DNA of 64,000 nucleotides from NCBI GenBank assembly GCA_963695835.1, contig CAVOHR010000001.1, positions 1-64,000 of the forward strand. The letters run 5' to 3'. Under the pieces are notes generated by a model. That model saw nothing but the letters and a program-made list of their open reading frames with translations. It was not told the origin of the DNA and ran no database searches. Positions 52,691 to 61,792 of this stretch are shown in pieces (positions within the stretch are counted from its first letter, which is position 1; the number at the start of each line of letters is the position of its first letter). The stretch comes from VRUE01 sp963695835 (GTDB taxonomy: Bacteria > Actinomycetota > Thermoleophilia > Solirubrobacterales > 70-9). The translations under genes and the position numbers were made by a program.

Positions 52691-53365
52691 GTGAGAAAAG
52701 GACTGGAGATCGGGGGAATCGTCGCCGCGATCGTGCTGATCGTGTTCGGCGTCGTCTCGATCGTGTTGGGGGCCAATGGCCGCGACACCGTCAAGACCGA
52801 ACTCGACCGGCAGAACATCACCGGCTCGGAAGACATGACCCCGTCGGCGATCGCCGGCGAGGCCAAGGGAGCCGGCCTCTCCGCCAGCGTCGAACTGCCC
52901 ACCTGCGACGTCGCCGAAAAGGCGGTCGACAACGGCGAACGGGCGCGCTGCTTCGCTTCTTACATGCACATCCACGCGCTCGAGGCGACCGGCGGCTACA
53001 CCTACTCGGAAATGGGCCGCTTCGAAGCGAAGCCCGGCACGCCGAAGGGCGAACTCGCCGCGGGCGGCGGCACCGAAAACGAAAAGTACGCCGTCACCGA
53101 CCCCGAAACCGGGGAACCGGCCGAAAACGGGGCCCGCAACACCTGGGTCACCGAGACGGCGCTCGCGACCGCCCTCAACGCCAGCTACATGGCCGACAGG
53201 CTGTCGCTGTTCGGGATCGTGATCGGGATCGCCCTGCTGCTGACCGGGATCGGCTTCGCCGTGCTCGTCGCCGGGGGCGCCGTCCGCGACCCCGACACGG
53301 TGTTCAAGTTCCTGCGCTCGCACAAGCCGCACGCGCCGCATCGCACGGCGCCTCCAGAGGACTGA
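52691..53365 (+). CDS. Two-TM membrane protein, unknown
   Basis: 224 aa. Membrane helices at about 8-28 and 176-200, with a ~145-residue extracytoplasmic domain between, holding two Cys (PTCDVAEKA, ARCFASYMH). A short basic cytoplasmic end follows. GTG start with GGAGGAG. This shape is common in actinobacteria, but I know no function. Transcribed toward the ferritin-like gene; may be cargo of the iron island or unrelated. Confidence 0.6.
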   Translation: MRKGLEIGGIVAAIVLIVFGVVSIVLGANGRDTVKTELDRQNITGSEDMTPSAIAGEAKGAGLSASVELPTCDVAEKAVDNGERARCFASYMHIHALEATGGYTYSEMGRFEAKPGTPKGELAAGGGTENEKYAVTDPETGEPAENGARNTWVTETALATALNASYMADRLSLFGIVIGIALLLTGIGFAVLVAGGAVRDPDTVFKFLRSHKPHAPHRTAPPED

Positions 53366-53465
53366 GGCGAGCGCCCGCGAGGGCCGCTACCGCCGCACCG
53401 GAAAGCGGCGGGGCGGCCCTTTGCGGGGCGCTTCCTGCCGCCGATCGCGACGGCATGGAACACGA

Positions 53466-53696
53466 ATGAACCGCATCCGGCTCGCGACGGGTATCGCAGC
53501 GCTCTCGCTTCTGCTGGCAGTCCCGGCGCTGGCGCTCAGCGGCAGCGGTCACTTCGAAGGCAAGATCGGCAAGGCCGTGCTGAGCATGGACACGACGGTG
53601 AGCCATGGCAAGGTGACGAAGGCCAAGGACTTCGTCTGGGACGGGCCCATCGGCGGGGGTATTTCCCCGAGTGAGGAGTTCGTCTTTGGGGCATAA
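53466..53696 (+). CDS. Small secreted protein, possibly truncated
   Basis: 76 aa with a clear signal peptide (ATGIAALSLLLAVPALALSG) and a short strand-rich remainder (GHFEGKIGKAVLSMDTTVSH). The frame stops abruptly at 53696 after EEFVFGA, and following DNA does not continue the fold, so it may be the 5' part of a longer gene. Function unknown. Confidence 0.4.
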   Translation: MNRIRLATGIAALSLLLAVPALALSGSGHFEGKIGKAVLSMDTTVSHGKVTKAKDFVWDGPIGGGISPSEEFVFGA

Positions 53697-53756
53697 TCTT
53701 CGGGCTCGCTTGTGGTCAGGGCCGATGCCATGGAGCTGCGCGGGCAGGCGGCGCGC

Positions 53757-54236
53757 ATGGATCAACTCTTTCTCCACAACCTCGTCCTCTTCTGTCATCT
53801 GCTCGGGGCGCTTCTCTTCGTCGCCGGCATCGTCCTAGCCGGCGTCCCCTTCGAAGCCGCGCGCCGCCGTCAGCGCCCACAGGAGATCGCCCCGCTGCTG
53901 GGCCTGACCCGCTTCGGCGTCCTGCTGGTCGCGGTGGGGGGCCTGATGCTGCTGATCTTCGGCCTCTGGCTCGTGCACCTCGACGGCTTTGATTACGGCG
54001 CGCAGTGGATCCAGCTGGCGCTTGCCCTCTTCGTGGTCGCACTGGTGCTGGGCGGTCTCGGCGGGCAACGCCCCAAGCAAGCCCGCAAGCTGGCCGAGAG
54101 GCTGGCGAGCGAGGGGACGGCGATGAGCTCAGAGCTGCGAAGGCTGCTCGACGACCCCTTGGGCCGAGCTGCGAACTACGCCTCGGCCCTGCTGGTGGCG
54201 GCGATCCTCGTCCTCATGGTCTGGAAGCCCTACTGA
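53757..54236 (+). CDS. DUF2269-like integral membrane protein
   Basis: About 159 aa from the ATG at 53757 (MDQLFLHNLVLF); the frame opens at 53712. Four membrane helices with the N-terminal HLLGALLFVAGIVLAGVPFE and a middle FGVLLVAVGGLMLLIFGLWL, as in DUF2269/CopD-like proteins. Role unknown; the family is linked by fold to small-molecule or metal membrane proteins. Confidence 0.6.
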   Translation: MDQLFLHNLVLFCHLLGALLFVAGIVLAGVPFEAARRRQRPQEIAPLLGLTRFGVLLVAVGGLMLLIFGLWLVHLDGFDYGAQWIQLALALFVVALVLGGLGGQRPKQARKLAERLASEGTAMSSELRRLLDDPLGRAANYASALLVAAILVLMVWKPY

Positions 54237-54573
54237 GCCTGCCTCCACGCCTCGATCCTGACCACCTCAGACCCCCAGCAGCACCTTCACGCAGCACCCC
54301 TACGCCCCGACCTCGCAGTCCCGCCATCACCACTGCGCAACCCGAACAGCACCACCGCCCCGAACACGCGGCAACCCCGCCAGCCTGGACTGTCCCCCTG
54401 AACCGGCCGTGGAGAGGCGCAAATCCGCTCAGTTCCGCTTAGATGGATAGCCAAGAAGCTCGTTGAGTGAATAAGTGGAGTGCCGCTGGACGCTCTGCGG
54501 CCGTCAAGCAAGTGATCGCCACCGTTCGACTTGCAGCGGCACCCTCAGATAAACGCCAACCAAGGAGCCAACG
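54237..54573. other. Noncoding gap
   Basis: 337 bp, C-rich on the plus strand in the first half. No ORF, tRNA, or clear hairpin supported. It should contain the promoter of the ferritin-like gene; I do not see a perfect iron box there. Confidence 0.5.
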
Positions 54574-55083
54574 ATGGGTTCAGACACAGCACGCACGGGA
54601 ATTCTCGCTGAGGCCAACAGCGCCAAGCGCGAGGAGATCATCGCGATGCTCACCAAGGCCTACTGGATGGAGGTCGAGACGGTGATGAGCTATCTCGCCA
54701 ACTCCGTCAACCCCGATGGTGTGCGCGCGCAGGAGATCGTCGAGTCGCTCAAGGAAGACATCCAGGAGGAGCTCGGCCACGCAACCCAGTTCGCCAACCG
54801 GATCAAGGAGCTCTACGGGGTCGTCCCCGGCTCGATGCAGTTCAGCGCCGAGCAGACCTACCTGCAGCCGCCCGAGCGCCAGACCGACATCGTCCATGTG
54901 ATCAAGGGTGTGATCGAGGCCGAGGGCGGCGCGATCGAGTACTACAACCGCATCGTCGAGGCGACGGACGGCGTCGACTGGGTGACCCAGGACATGGTGA
55001 TCGCGATCCTGCGCGACGAGGAGGGTCACCGGCGCCTGTTCGAGGGCTTCCTGCGCGAGTACGAGGCGGACGGCTTGGTCTGA
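54574..55083 (+). CDS. Ferritin-like diiron protein
   Basis: 169-aa four-helix protein. Diiron ligands are visible: Glu in YWMEVETVMSYL, EELGH, Glu/Tyr in EAEGGAIEYYNRI and DEEGHRRLFEGF. The pattern resembles bacterioferritin/DPS-like proteins. AAGGAG precedes the ATG. It would store or detoxify iron brought in by the neighbouring permeases. Confidence 0.85.
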   Translation: MGSDTARTGILAEANSAKREEIIAMLTKAYWMEVETVMSYLANSVNPDGVRAQEIVESLKEDIQEELGHATQFANRIKELYGVVPGSMQFSAEQTYLQPPERQTDIVHVIKGVIEAEGGAIEYYNRIVEATDGVDWVTQDMVIAILRDEEGHRRLFEGFLREYEADGLV

Positions 55084-55109
55084 CGCTCCGGGTCTTCCGG
55101 TCGGAGAGC

Positions 55110-55241
55110 CTAGCGTCGCGTAAGCCCCGAGAGCCAGCGCTGCGGACGGTAGGGCGGCATCAGCAGGATCAGGACGAAGATCACCGCGGTGGCACCGAGG
55201 TAGGCGTAGAGCTCGGCGACGCTTTCGAACTGCGCAGTCAT
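55110..55241 (-). CDS. Possible 43-aa single-TM protein
   Basis: MTAQFESVAELYAYLG followed by one hydrophobic helix (ATAVIFVLILLM) and a basic end. Plausible small membrane protein, but it has no clear ribosome site and starts where the NlpC/P60 remnant begins on the other strand. Confidence 0.35.
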   Translation of the reverse strand: MTAQFESVAELYAYLGATAVIFVLILLMPPYRPQRWLSGLTRR

Positions 55242-55534
55242 GCGGCCACGGCCGCTGGTGGGATCGCGGCTATGACTGCTCGGGCTCGGTCGGCTACGCG
55301 CTGCACGGCGGCGGCCTGCTCGAAGCGCCGATGACCTCGGGCGAAATGACGCGCTGGGGCTCACCCGGGAAAGGGCGCTGGATCACCATCTACGCCAACA
55401 AACGCCATGTCTTCGCGGTGATCGCCGGCCTGCGCTGGGACACGGTTGGCGACGACAGCGAAACCGGACCGCGCTGGCACGAAGACATGGGCTCGACTGC
55501 CGGCTTCGTAGCGCGACATCCCGCCGGTTACTGA
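55241..55534 (+). pseudogene. NlpC/P60 domain remnant
   Basis: Frame reading CGHGRWWDRGYDCSGSVG through ITIYANKRHVFAVIAGLRWD to HPAGY-stop. It matches the last ~95 residues of the hydrolase at 46874-48565 (GHGSWYSSGYDCSG and VIAGLRWDTVGD) but lacks a start, signal peptide and the transglycosylase part. A 3' fragment left at the edge of the element. Confidence 0.75.
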
Positions 55535-55909
55535 GCTGTAGGAAATCCCAAGGTCGCGGCACCGAGCGCCACGAGCGCGCGCTTGCGGTTCGTCGATAGC
55601 TGGCGGCCGACGGTCGGCATCGAAGAGAGCAGCGTATTGCTGTTCCCCGGATGGACCGCGAACTGGTCGCAGGCAAGCTTGCGTCACTCCAGCTTCGGCC
55701 GCTGCGTCACGATTGCGTCACCGCGCCCTCCGCGCGCCTCCGCACTCCCGCCCATGCCACTCAGTGATTTGGCTCTGCGCGTGGCCTTGCGGAGCTACGC
55801 GGATATGCTGATGCAATCGGGGCGCCCGGAATTGAACCGAGAACGCGCGTCTCGGGAGCATGTCTATTTCGCTTCGGAGAGCCAGGGTCAGATGCAGGTC
55901 GCAAAATAA
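55535..55909. other. Noncoding element edge
   Basis: No supported gene. Around 55817-55840 there is a short tRNA-like T-arm on the minus strand with an acceptor-like GCGCCCC side, but no anticodon arm. Possibly a relic of an older insertion; not called as tRNA. Confidence 0.4.
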
Positions 55910-55931
55910 TTTGTGACCCGTTTGTGACCCG
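55910..55931. repeat. Paired 11-bp direct repeat near right end
   Basis: Two adjacent TTTGTGACCCG copies (55910-55920, 55921-55931), identical to those at 133-155 near the left end and in the same direction. Probable integrase arm sites. Confidence 0.6.
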
Positions 55932-55966
55932 CTACCCGTTGCGACGAAAGGACCCGGGCGTGAAGA

Positions 55967-55990
55967 AGGCCCCATTTCCGGGGCCTTTTC
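55967..55990 (-). terminator. Hairpin terminator after tRNA-fMet
   Basis: Stem AAGGCCCC / GGGGCCTT around ATTTCC, with TTTT on the plus side and TTCTTC on the minus side, so it can work both ways. It sits 5 bp beyond the tRNA 3' end. It is on the element side of the junction, so the restored tRNA uses an element-borne terminator. Confidence 0.75.
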
Positions 55991-55993
55991 GAA

Positions 55994-56068
<75 letters not shown>

Positions 56069-56202
56069 CGGTCTGTCCATGCTAGCAACGTGGGGCCTGC
56101 TCGGCAAAGGGCTCCGGTGCCGGCGCAGGGCGGCTTGCGGGATGGAATCTGCGGCGCCGGGCGTCGCCCTCGCGGCGGCGCGCTCTAAAGTGCCCGCCCC
56201 TG

Positions 56203-57147
56203 ATGGCTCCCGCCGCGCACAGAGTCGCCGTGGTCGACGTCGGCAGCAACTCGACGCGGCTGCTGATCGCCGACATCGAGGGGAGTCGCGTCTCCGAGGT
56301 CGAGCGGCGCAGCCGGGTTACGCGGCTGGGGCGCGGGGTCGACCTCTCCGGGCAGCTCTCCGACGAGGCGATCGAGGCCGCCTGCGCGGCGATCGACGAC
56401 TACGTCGGGCTCTGCCGCGAGAGCGAGGTCGAGACGGTCGCCGCGATCGCCACCAGCGCCGTCCGCGACGCCTCCAACGGCGACGCCTTCGTCGCCGAGC
56501 TGCGGGAGCGGTTCGCGCTCTCGGCCGCGGTGCTCGACGGCGACGAGGAGGCGCGGCGCACCTATCGCGGCGCCACCTCCGAGCAGCCCCCGGCCGAGCT
56601 GACGCTGGTGATCGACATCGGCGGCGGCTCGACCGAGATGGTCGTCGGCAGCGGCGAGGAGATCGCCTTCCACGCCTCGCTGCAGGCCGGCGTCGTCCGC
56701 CACACCGAGCGCCACCTCTCCGGCGACCCGCCGACCGCCGCCGAGATGGAGGCTCTGGCCGGCGACGTCAGGGGGCTGATCGCGGCGTCGCTCCAGAACT
56801 ACGGCGAGAGCCGGCCGGCCGCCGGCATCGCCGTCGCCGGCACGCCGACCTCGCTCGCCGCGGTCGACCTGGAGCTCGAGCCCTACGACCCCAGCCGCGT
56901 TCACGGCCACGTCCTCCCGCTGCGGACGATCCAGCGGCTGCTCTCGCGCTTCGCCTCCGCCCCGCTCGCCGAGCGGGCGGCGATCCCCGGCCTGCACCCC
57001 GACCGCGCGCCGACAATCATCGCCGGCTGCGTGATCCTGATCGAAGCGATGCGCGCCTTCGGCCTCGAGCGGATCGAGGCCTCCGAGCACGACATCCTCT
57101 ACGGCACCGCGCTCGAAACCGCCTCGGAGTGCGGACAAGCCACATGA
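56203..57147 (+). CDS. ppx: Ppx/GppA exopolyphosphatase
   Basis: 314-aa member of the ASKHA phosphatase fold: phosphate-1 motif VAVVDVGSNSTRLLIADI, and IDIGGGSTEMVVGSGEE with the catalytic Glu region. It hydrolyses polyphosphate or pppGpp; short actinobacterial forms of this length often act on short-chain polyphosphate. First chromosomal gene beyond the element. Confidence 0.9.
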   Translation: MAPAAHRVAVVDVGSNSTRLLIADIEGSRVSEVERRSRVTRLGRGVDLSGQLSDEAIEAACAAIDDYVGLCRESEVETVAAIATSAVRDASNGDAFVAELRERFALSAAVLDGDEEARRTYRGATSEQPPAELTLVIDIGGGSTEMVVGSGEEIAFHASLQAGVVRHTERHLSGDPPTAAEMEALAGDVRGLIAASLQNYGESRPAAGIAVAGTPTSLAAVDLELEPYDPSRVHGHVLPLRTIQRLLSRFASAPLAERAAIPGLHPDRAPTIIAGCVILIEAMRAFGLERIEASEHDILYGTALETASECGQAT

Positions 57148-57557
57148 ACGTATCCGGCACAGCCCCGTGGGACCCGGTGTACAGGCGAGTTTTCCGCCGC
57201 CGTACAGTTGGGCAAACGCACCGGCCGAAGCCCCAAAACTTGGTAAAGTATCTCTACCGACTTGTCAGTAGCGGCAAAAGCAGCTCCTAGACATTTCGGA
57301 TAGGCGAGCGCATAATCGCCAGATCGGGAAGGAGATGAGGACGCTAGTCCCATCCCGACCCGGGAAAAGGGTTCGGGCGATTGCCGCATCATGGCGCCTC
57401 CCGCCGTCTGAGCCCACCAAATAAGTACTGGTCCCTGATGACGTACCCCTGCCCGTCCTGAGGGACCAACTTGAATCGGCCGCCAGAGATGGCGGTCGAT
57501 TCTCGTCTGGGACCGGTTCGGGGTCACGGCTGGCCGGCCAGCCAGTTTTCCCCGCTA
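57148..57557. other. Noncoding chromosomal gap
   Basis: 410 bp without supported gene. A 16-bp perfect palindrome GGCTGGCC/GGCCAGCC (57528-57543) followed by AGTTTT lies 15 bp beyond the stop of the leftward ThDP enzyme gene and could stop rightward transcripts. The stretch 57300-57470 has several short GC stems, but I cannot name an RNA family. Confidence 0.4.
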
Positions 57558-59171
57558 TCAAGCGAGATTCGACTTGCGCGGGTAGACGACCTCGGGGTCG
57601 GTGATGACGTTGACCAGGGTCGGGCGGCCGGATTCGAACGCCTTCTCCAGAGCCGGCCGCAGCTGCTCCGGCTCGCTGACGACGGCCCCCTCGCAGCCCA
57701 GCGCCTCGACCACCTTCTCGTAGGGCGTCTCGGGCCGCAGCTCGGCCGCCACCGAGTAGCCGTAGAGGAATTTCATCGGGTGATGCTCGAGCGCCCAGAT
57801 GCCGTTGTTGCCCATCACGCCGACCACAGGCAGACCGTGACGCGCCAAAGTGTCGAACTCCATCCCCGCGAAGCCGAAGGCGCCGTCGCCGAGCAGCAGG
57901 CAGACCTGGCGGTCGGGGTGGACGAGCTTGGCGGCGAGCGCCTGGCCGGGGCCGGCGCCGAGGCAGCCGAACGGCCCGGGGTCCATCCAGCAGCCGGGCT
58001 GGTAGGTGTCGACGAAGCGGCCGGCGTAGGAGACGAAATCGCCGCCGTCACCGACCACGATCGCGTCGCGGTCGAGCACCTCGGCCAGCTCCCTGTAGAC
58101 GCGGACCGGGTGCAGCGGCGAGCGCCCGTCGTTCAGCTCCGCCCGCTCGGCCGCTCGCTTCTCCGCCTCGATGCCGCGCAGCTCCTCCAGCCAGGCATCG
58201 CCGCGGCGCGAACAGCCCGCGACCGCCTCGCCGAGCGCCGCCAGCGTCGCCGCCACGTCGCCCACCAGGTCGAGCTGCGGCGCCCGGTTGGCGGTCAGCG
58301 CGTTGGGGCCGGCGTCGAGCCGGATCAGCTTCGTCTCCTCGCCGAAGCTGCCGCCGAAGCCGAGCCGGAAGTCGATCGGCACGCCGGCAACGAGCGCCAC
58401 GTCGGCGCCCTTCAGGCCGGCGCCGCGCGCCCGGCTGAAGGCCAGCTCGTGATCGGCGGGCAGGCAGCCGCGCCCGAGGCCGTTGAGGAAGACCGGGATC
58501 CCGAGCGCCTCGGCCAGCGCCCGCAGCTCGTCCTCGCCGTGCCCCCAGTAGAGCCCGGTGCCGGCCATGATCGCCGGCCGCTCGGCACCGGCCAGCAGCG
58601 CCGCCGCCGCCTCGACCCCCTCGGCCGGGCGCGGCTCGACCGCGACCGGGTCCGGGATCCCCGCCTCTCCCTCGCTGAAGACGACGTCGAGCGGGTAGTC
58701 GACGAAGGTCGGGCCGAAGGGCGCCTCCAGCGCCAGGTCGAGCGCCGCCGCGGTCCGTGCACCGATCTCCCCCGTCTCCTTCACCGTCTCCGCCGACTTG
58801 ACCAGCGGCGAGACGAACGGCAGGTGGTCGATCTCCTGCAGCGACCCCGCGCCCCAGCGCAGCTCCGGCGCCCGCCCGCCGAGCACGCAGACCGGCGAGC
58901 AGTTGGCCTGGGCGCCGGCGATCGCGCTGATCCCGTTGGTCACCCCCGGCCCCGCGGTCAGCGCCGCGACGCCGGGCCGCCGCGTCGCCTTGGCGAAGCC
59001 CTCGGCGGCGAACACCGCCGACTGCTCGTGGCGCACGTCGACGATCTCGATCCCCTCCGCGCGGCAGCCGTCGTAGATCGAGAACAGGTGCCCGCCGGAG
59101 AGCGTGAAGAGGTGGCTGACGCCGCGCGACTTCAAAGCCTTGGCGACGATTCTCCCCCCGTGATCGGCCAT
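57558..59171 (-). CDS. ThDP-dependent acetolactate-synthase-like enzyme
   Basis: About 537 aa from the ATG at 59171. Three-domain ThDP enzyme: pyrimidine domain with the catalytic Glu in VDVRHEQSAVFAAEGFAKAT, central domain (about 185-320), and ThDP domain with LLLGDGAFGFAGMEF and ending NNGIW. Family members include acetolactate synthase, oxalyl-CoA decarboxylase and related decarboxylases. No small regulatory subunit is adjacent, so a catabolic role is as likely as branched-chain synthesis. Confidence 0.85.
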   Translation of the reverse strand: MADHGGRIVAKALKSRGVSHLFTLSGGHLFSIYDGCRAEGIEIVDVRHEQSAVFAAEGFAKATRRPGVAALTAGPGVTNGISAIAGAQANCSPVCVLGGRAPELRWGAGSLQEIDHLPFVSPLVKSAETVKETGEIGARTAAALDLALEAPFGPTFVDYPLDVVFSEGEAGIPDPVAVEPRPAEGVEAAAALLAGAERPAIMAGTGLYWGHGEDELRALAEALGIPVFLNGLGRGCLPADHELAFSRARGAGLKGADVALVAGVPIDFRLGFGGSFGEETKLIRLDAGPNALTANRAPQLDLVGDVAATLAALGEAVAGCSRRGDAWLEELRGIEAEKRAAERAELNDGRSPLHPVRVYRELAEVLDRDAIVVGDGGDFVSYAGRFVDTYQPGCWMDPGPFGCLGAGPGQALAAKLVHPDRQVCLLLGDGAFGFAGMEFDTLARHGLPVVGVMGNNGIWALEHHPMKFLYGYSVAAELRPETPYEKVVEALGCEGAVVSEPEQLRPALEKAFESGRPTLVNVITDPEVVYPRKSNLA

Positions 59172-59216
59172 CGAAGGCCAGCCTATAGAAGCTCCTGCAC
59201 AGCTACCATCGCTCCT

Positions 59217-59302
59217 GCCCGGGTGGCGAAACTGGCAAAAGCGGCGCACTTAAAATGCGCTGCCCCCTCGGGGGCTTGCGGGTTCGAGTCCCGCCCCGGG
59301 CA
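59217..59302 (+). tRNA. tRNA-Leu(UAA)
   Basis: 86 nt, acceptor GCCCGGG / CCCGGGC with discriminator A. Anticodon stem GCGCA / TGCGC enclosing loop CTTAAAA (anticodon TAA), long variable arm (GCCCCCTCGGGGGC) and T-loop TTCGAGT. CCA is not encoded. Long variable arm and anticodon together identify leucine. Confidence 0.95.
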
Positions 59303-59450
59303 CTGGCAGGGCGCCGAAAGCCGCCCGGACGCCGTTCGGCGGGGCTAAAGCCGGGGTAAATCTTTGTACAGACCGCAACTATGCCGCTGCTACGGTGTCA
59401 CTACATACGAAGTCAAAGCCATCCACGACGCCTTCCCTGGAGAGTGAAGC

Positions 59451-61061
59451 TTGGAGGCATCGGCTCTAACCCACGCCAGTCAGCGCGGACTTCTGGCCCG
59501 CCGCTCGCCGCTGCTGAAGCTACAGGGGGACGAGCGGCTGATCGCGATGGCGCGCAAGGGCAACGCGGGGGCCTTCGAGACGATCGTCGACCGCTACCAG
59601 GGCCGGCTGCTGGGCTTCTGCCGGCAGATGCTGGGCTCGACCGAGGACGCCGAGGACGTCCTCCAGGAGGTCTTCGTCAACGCCTACCGGGCGATGCTCG
59701 CCGACGAGCGCGAGATCAACCTGCGGCCGTGGCTCTACCGGATCGCCCGCAACCGCTGCCTCAACCACCTTCGCAAGCCGACCGCCGACGCGCAGGAATC
59801 GATGGACATGGTGCCGGCCGTCGAGGCCGCCTCGACCGCCGAGAAGGTTCATAACCGCGAGGAGTTCCGCCAGCTCCTCGACGACGTCGGCAAGCTTCCC
59901 GAGACCCAGCGCACGGCGCTGCTGCTGCGCGAGATGGACGCGATGTCCTACGAGGAAATCGCCGCCGCGATGGAGACCAGCGTGCCGTCGGTCAAGTCGC
60001 TGCTGGTGCGGGCGCGGATCTCGCTCGCCGAGGCGAGCCAGGCACGGCAGCTGACCTGCGGCGAGGTGCGGCTGGAGCTGGCCGAGGCGGCCGAGGGCCT
60101 GCGCAAGGTCTCCGGCCCGGTGCGGCGGCACGTCCGCGACTGCGAGGAATGCGCCGACTTCCGCTCGCAGGTGCGCTCCAACGACAAGGTCCTGGCGGCG
60201 CTGTTCCCGGCCGGGGCGCTGGTGGCGCTGAAGGGCTTCATCCTCTCCAAGCTTGGCTTCGGCGGCGCTGGAGGCGCCACCGCCGGCGGCGCGACCGGAG
60301 GCGCCGGCGCGGCGGCAGGGGCCGGCGCCGGCGCCACGGGGGCCGGCGCGGTCGGCGGCGTCGGCGCGGCGATCGGCGGCAGCGGCGCCGCCGGCGGGAT
60401 CGGCGCGGTCGGCGGCGCGATCGGGACCAAGGCGGTCGCCGGCGTCGTCACCGCGGCGGTGATCACCGCCGGCGCGGTCGAGGTCAACCAGAAAGCCGAC
60501 CCCACCCCGGCGCCGAGGAGCTCGGCCCCCGCCCAGATCTCGAAACATGCTTCGCGGTTGTCGGTCGCCCAGCGGCATCCGGCGATCGCCCAGCCGCAGC
60601 CGACCGCTCGGGTGGCCGCGGCGCCCGCGCCGGCTCCGCAGCCGGCCGCCGAAGCGCCGGCGCCGGTCGCGGCCGAACCGGCGCCCGCAGCCGAAGGCGA
60701 AGCGCCTCCCGGCGAAGAAGCCGCCGGGCAGTCGAACGCGAGCGAACCGGCCGACGAAGCGAGCGCTCCGAAGCAGACGACCTCGAAGCTGACCACGGCC
60801 AAATCGCCGACCGGAGCCGCGGGAGCGCCGGCCGGCAGCGAAACCGTCGTCGTCACCGTCGGCGGCACGAAACCGCCGGCCGAAGCCACCGCCCCGCCGG
60901 CCGAAAGCTCGCCGCCGAGCGACCCCGCTCCGCCCGCGGAAAGCGCTCCCCCGGCCGAAAAAGCTCCGCCGCCGAGCGGCGGCTCGACCCCGTCCTCCGC
61001 ATCCGGCGAAAGCGCGGCCGCGGAAGACGCCGCGCCGGCCGGCGAAGTCAGCTCCTCGTAA
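59451..61061 (+). CDS. ECF sigma fused to zinc anti-sigma and anchored tail
   Basis: 536 aa, TTG start at 59451 with GGAGAG upstream. Order: sigma region 2 (ETIVDRYQGRLLGFCRQML), region 4 (MSYEEIAAAMETSVPSVKSL), a zinc-finger anti-sigma-like motif (VRRHVRDCEECADF, near 230), Gly/Ala-rich linker, one membrane helix (VAGVVTAAVITAGAVEV, near 330), then ~190 residues of Pro/Ala/Glu-rich extracytoplasmic tail. Sigma and its own restraint in one chain. Chromosomal counterpart of the tethered sigma at 6701. Confidence 0.85.
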   Translation: MEASALTHASQRGLLARRSPLLKLQGDERLIAMARKGNAGAFETIVDRYQGRLLGFCRQMLGSTEDAEDVLQEVFVNAYRAMLADEREINLRPWLYRIARNRCLNHLRKPTADAQESMDMVPAVEAASTAEKVHNREEFRQLLDDVGKLPETQRTALLLREMDAMSYEEIAAAMETSVPSVKSLLVRARISLAEASQARQLTCGEVRLELAEAAEGLRKVSGPVRRHVRDCEECADFRSQVRSNDKVLAALFPAGALVALKGFILSKLGFGGAGGATAGGATGGAGAAAGAGAGATGAGAVGGVGAAIGGSGAAGGIGAVGGAIGTKAVAGVVTAAVITAGAVEVNQKADPTPAPRSSAPAQISKHASRLSVAQRHPAIAQPQPTARVAAAPAPAPQPAAEAPAPVAAEPAPAAEGEAPPGEEAAGQSNASEPADEASAPKQTTSKLTTAKSPTGAAGAPAGSETVVVTVGGTKPPAEATAPPAESSPPSDPAPPAESAPPAEKAPPPSGGSTPSSASGESAAAEDAAPAGEVSSS

Positions 61062-61076
61062 GAGTTCGAGCTAGAG

Positions 61077-61790
61077 CTAGAGCGAGTGCGTCTCCCCCGG
61101 CTTCAGGACGACGACCTGCGAGGAGGTCTGCGACTCGACCTCGGCCTTGAAGGCGCCGGCGTCGGTGGCGATCGGCGGGAAGGTGTCGAAGTGCATCGGG
61201 ATCGTCGTCGGCGCGCCGATCAGCGCCGCCGCCACCACCGCGTCGTGGCGGTCCATCGTGTAGTGGCCGCCGATCGGCATCAGCGCGACGTCGACCGGGT
61301 TGCGTTCGGCGATCAGCTTCATGTCGCCGAACAGGCAGGTGTCGCCGGTGTGGTAGACGGTGACCCCGCCGATCCGGATCAGCAGGCCGGCCGCGGTCCC
61401 GAGCGAGACGCCGTGCTCGGCGCTGTAGGGGGCGTCCGCGGAGCCCGGCGCGGTGCTGGTGTGCCAGGCCGGCACCAGCTTGATCCAGCCCCAGTCGAAC
61501 TCGATCGTGCCGCCCAGGTTGGGGTCGCTGACGCTCTCCACCCCCTGGCCTTCGAGCCAGTTGGCCAGCTCGACGATGGCGACGCAGTGGGCGCCGGTCC
61601 GCTTGGCGGCCGCGACCGCGTCGGCGAGGTGGTCGGCGTGGCCGTGGCTGAGGGCGATGTGGGTCGGCTCGACCTCCTCCGCGGTCGCCACCGCGGCGGG
61701 GTTGTTGGGCTTGAGGAAGGGGTCGACGAGGACCGTCGCCTCCCCCTCGCTCAGCTCGAAGCACGAATGGCCGTGGAACTTGATCTCCAT
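61077..61790 (-). CDS. Metallo-beta-lactamase-fold metal hydrolase
   Basis: 237 aa, UPF0173/YtkL-like. Metal site ALSHGHADHLADA, later His in PAWHTST, Asp in YHTGDTCLFGD, and terminal MHFDTFPPI. Soluble, broad-specificity hydrolase family with unknown natural substrate. Tail-to-tail with the ECF sigma gene, 15 bp apart. Confidence 0.9.
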   Translation of the reverse strand: MEIKFHGHSCFELSEGEATVLVDPFLKPNNPAAVATAEEVEPTHIALSHGHADHLADAVAAAKRTGAHCVAIVELANWLEGQGVESVSDPNLGGTIEFDWGWIKLVPAWHTSTAPGSADAPYSAEHGVSLGTAAGLLIRIGGVTVYHTGDTCLFGDMKLIAERNPVDVALMPIGGHYTMDRHDAVVAAALIGAPTTIPMHFDTFPPIATDAGAFKAEVESQTSSQVVVLKPGETHSL

Positions 61791-61792
61791 CT

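Noticed and set aside
55817..55862. tRNA-like T-arm and acceptor on the minus strand
   Set aside because: No anticodon arm or D-arm can be built next to it; kept only as a possible relic.
57300..57470. Possible structured RNA or riboswitch
   Set aside because: Several short stems but no recognisable motif, and it lies downstream, not upstream, of the neighbouring genes.
57471..59348. 625-codon plus-strand frame opposite the ThDP enzyme
   Set aside because: Arg/Val/Asp-rich mirror translation of a well-defined ThDP enzyme, running also through the tRNA-Leu.
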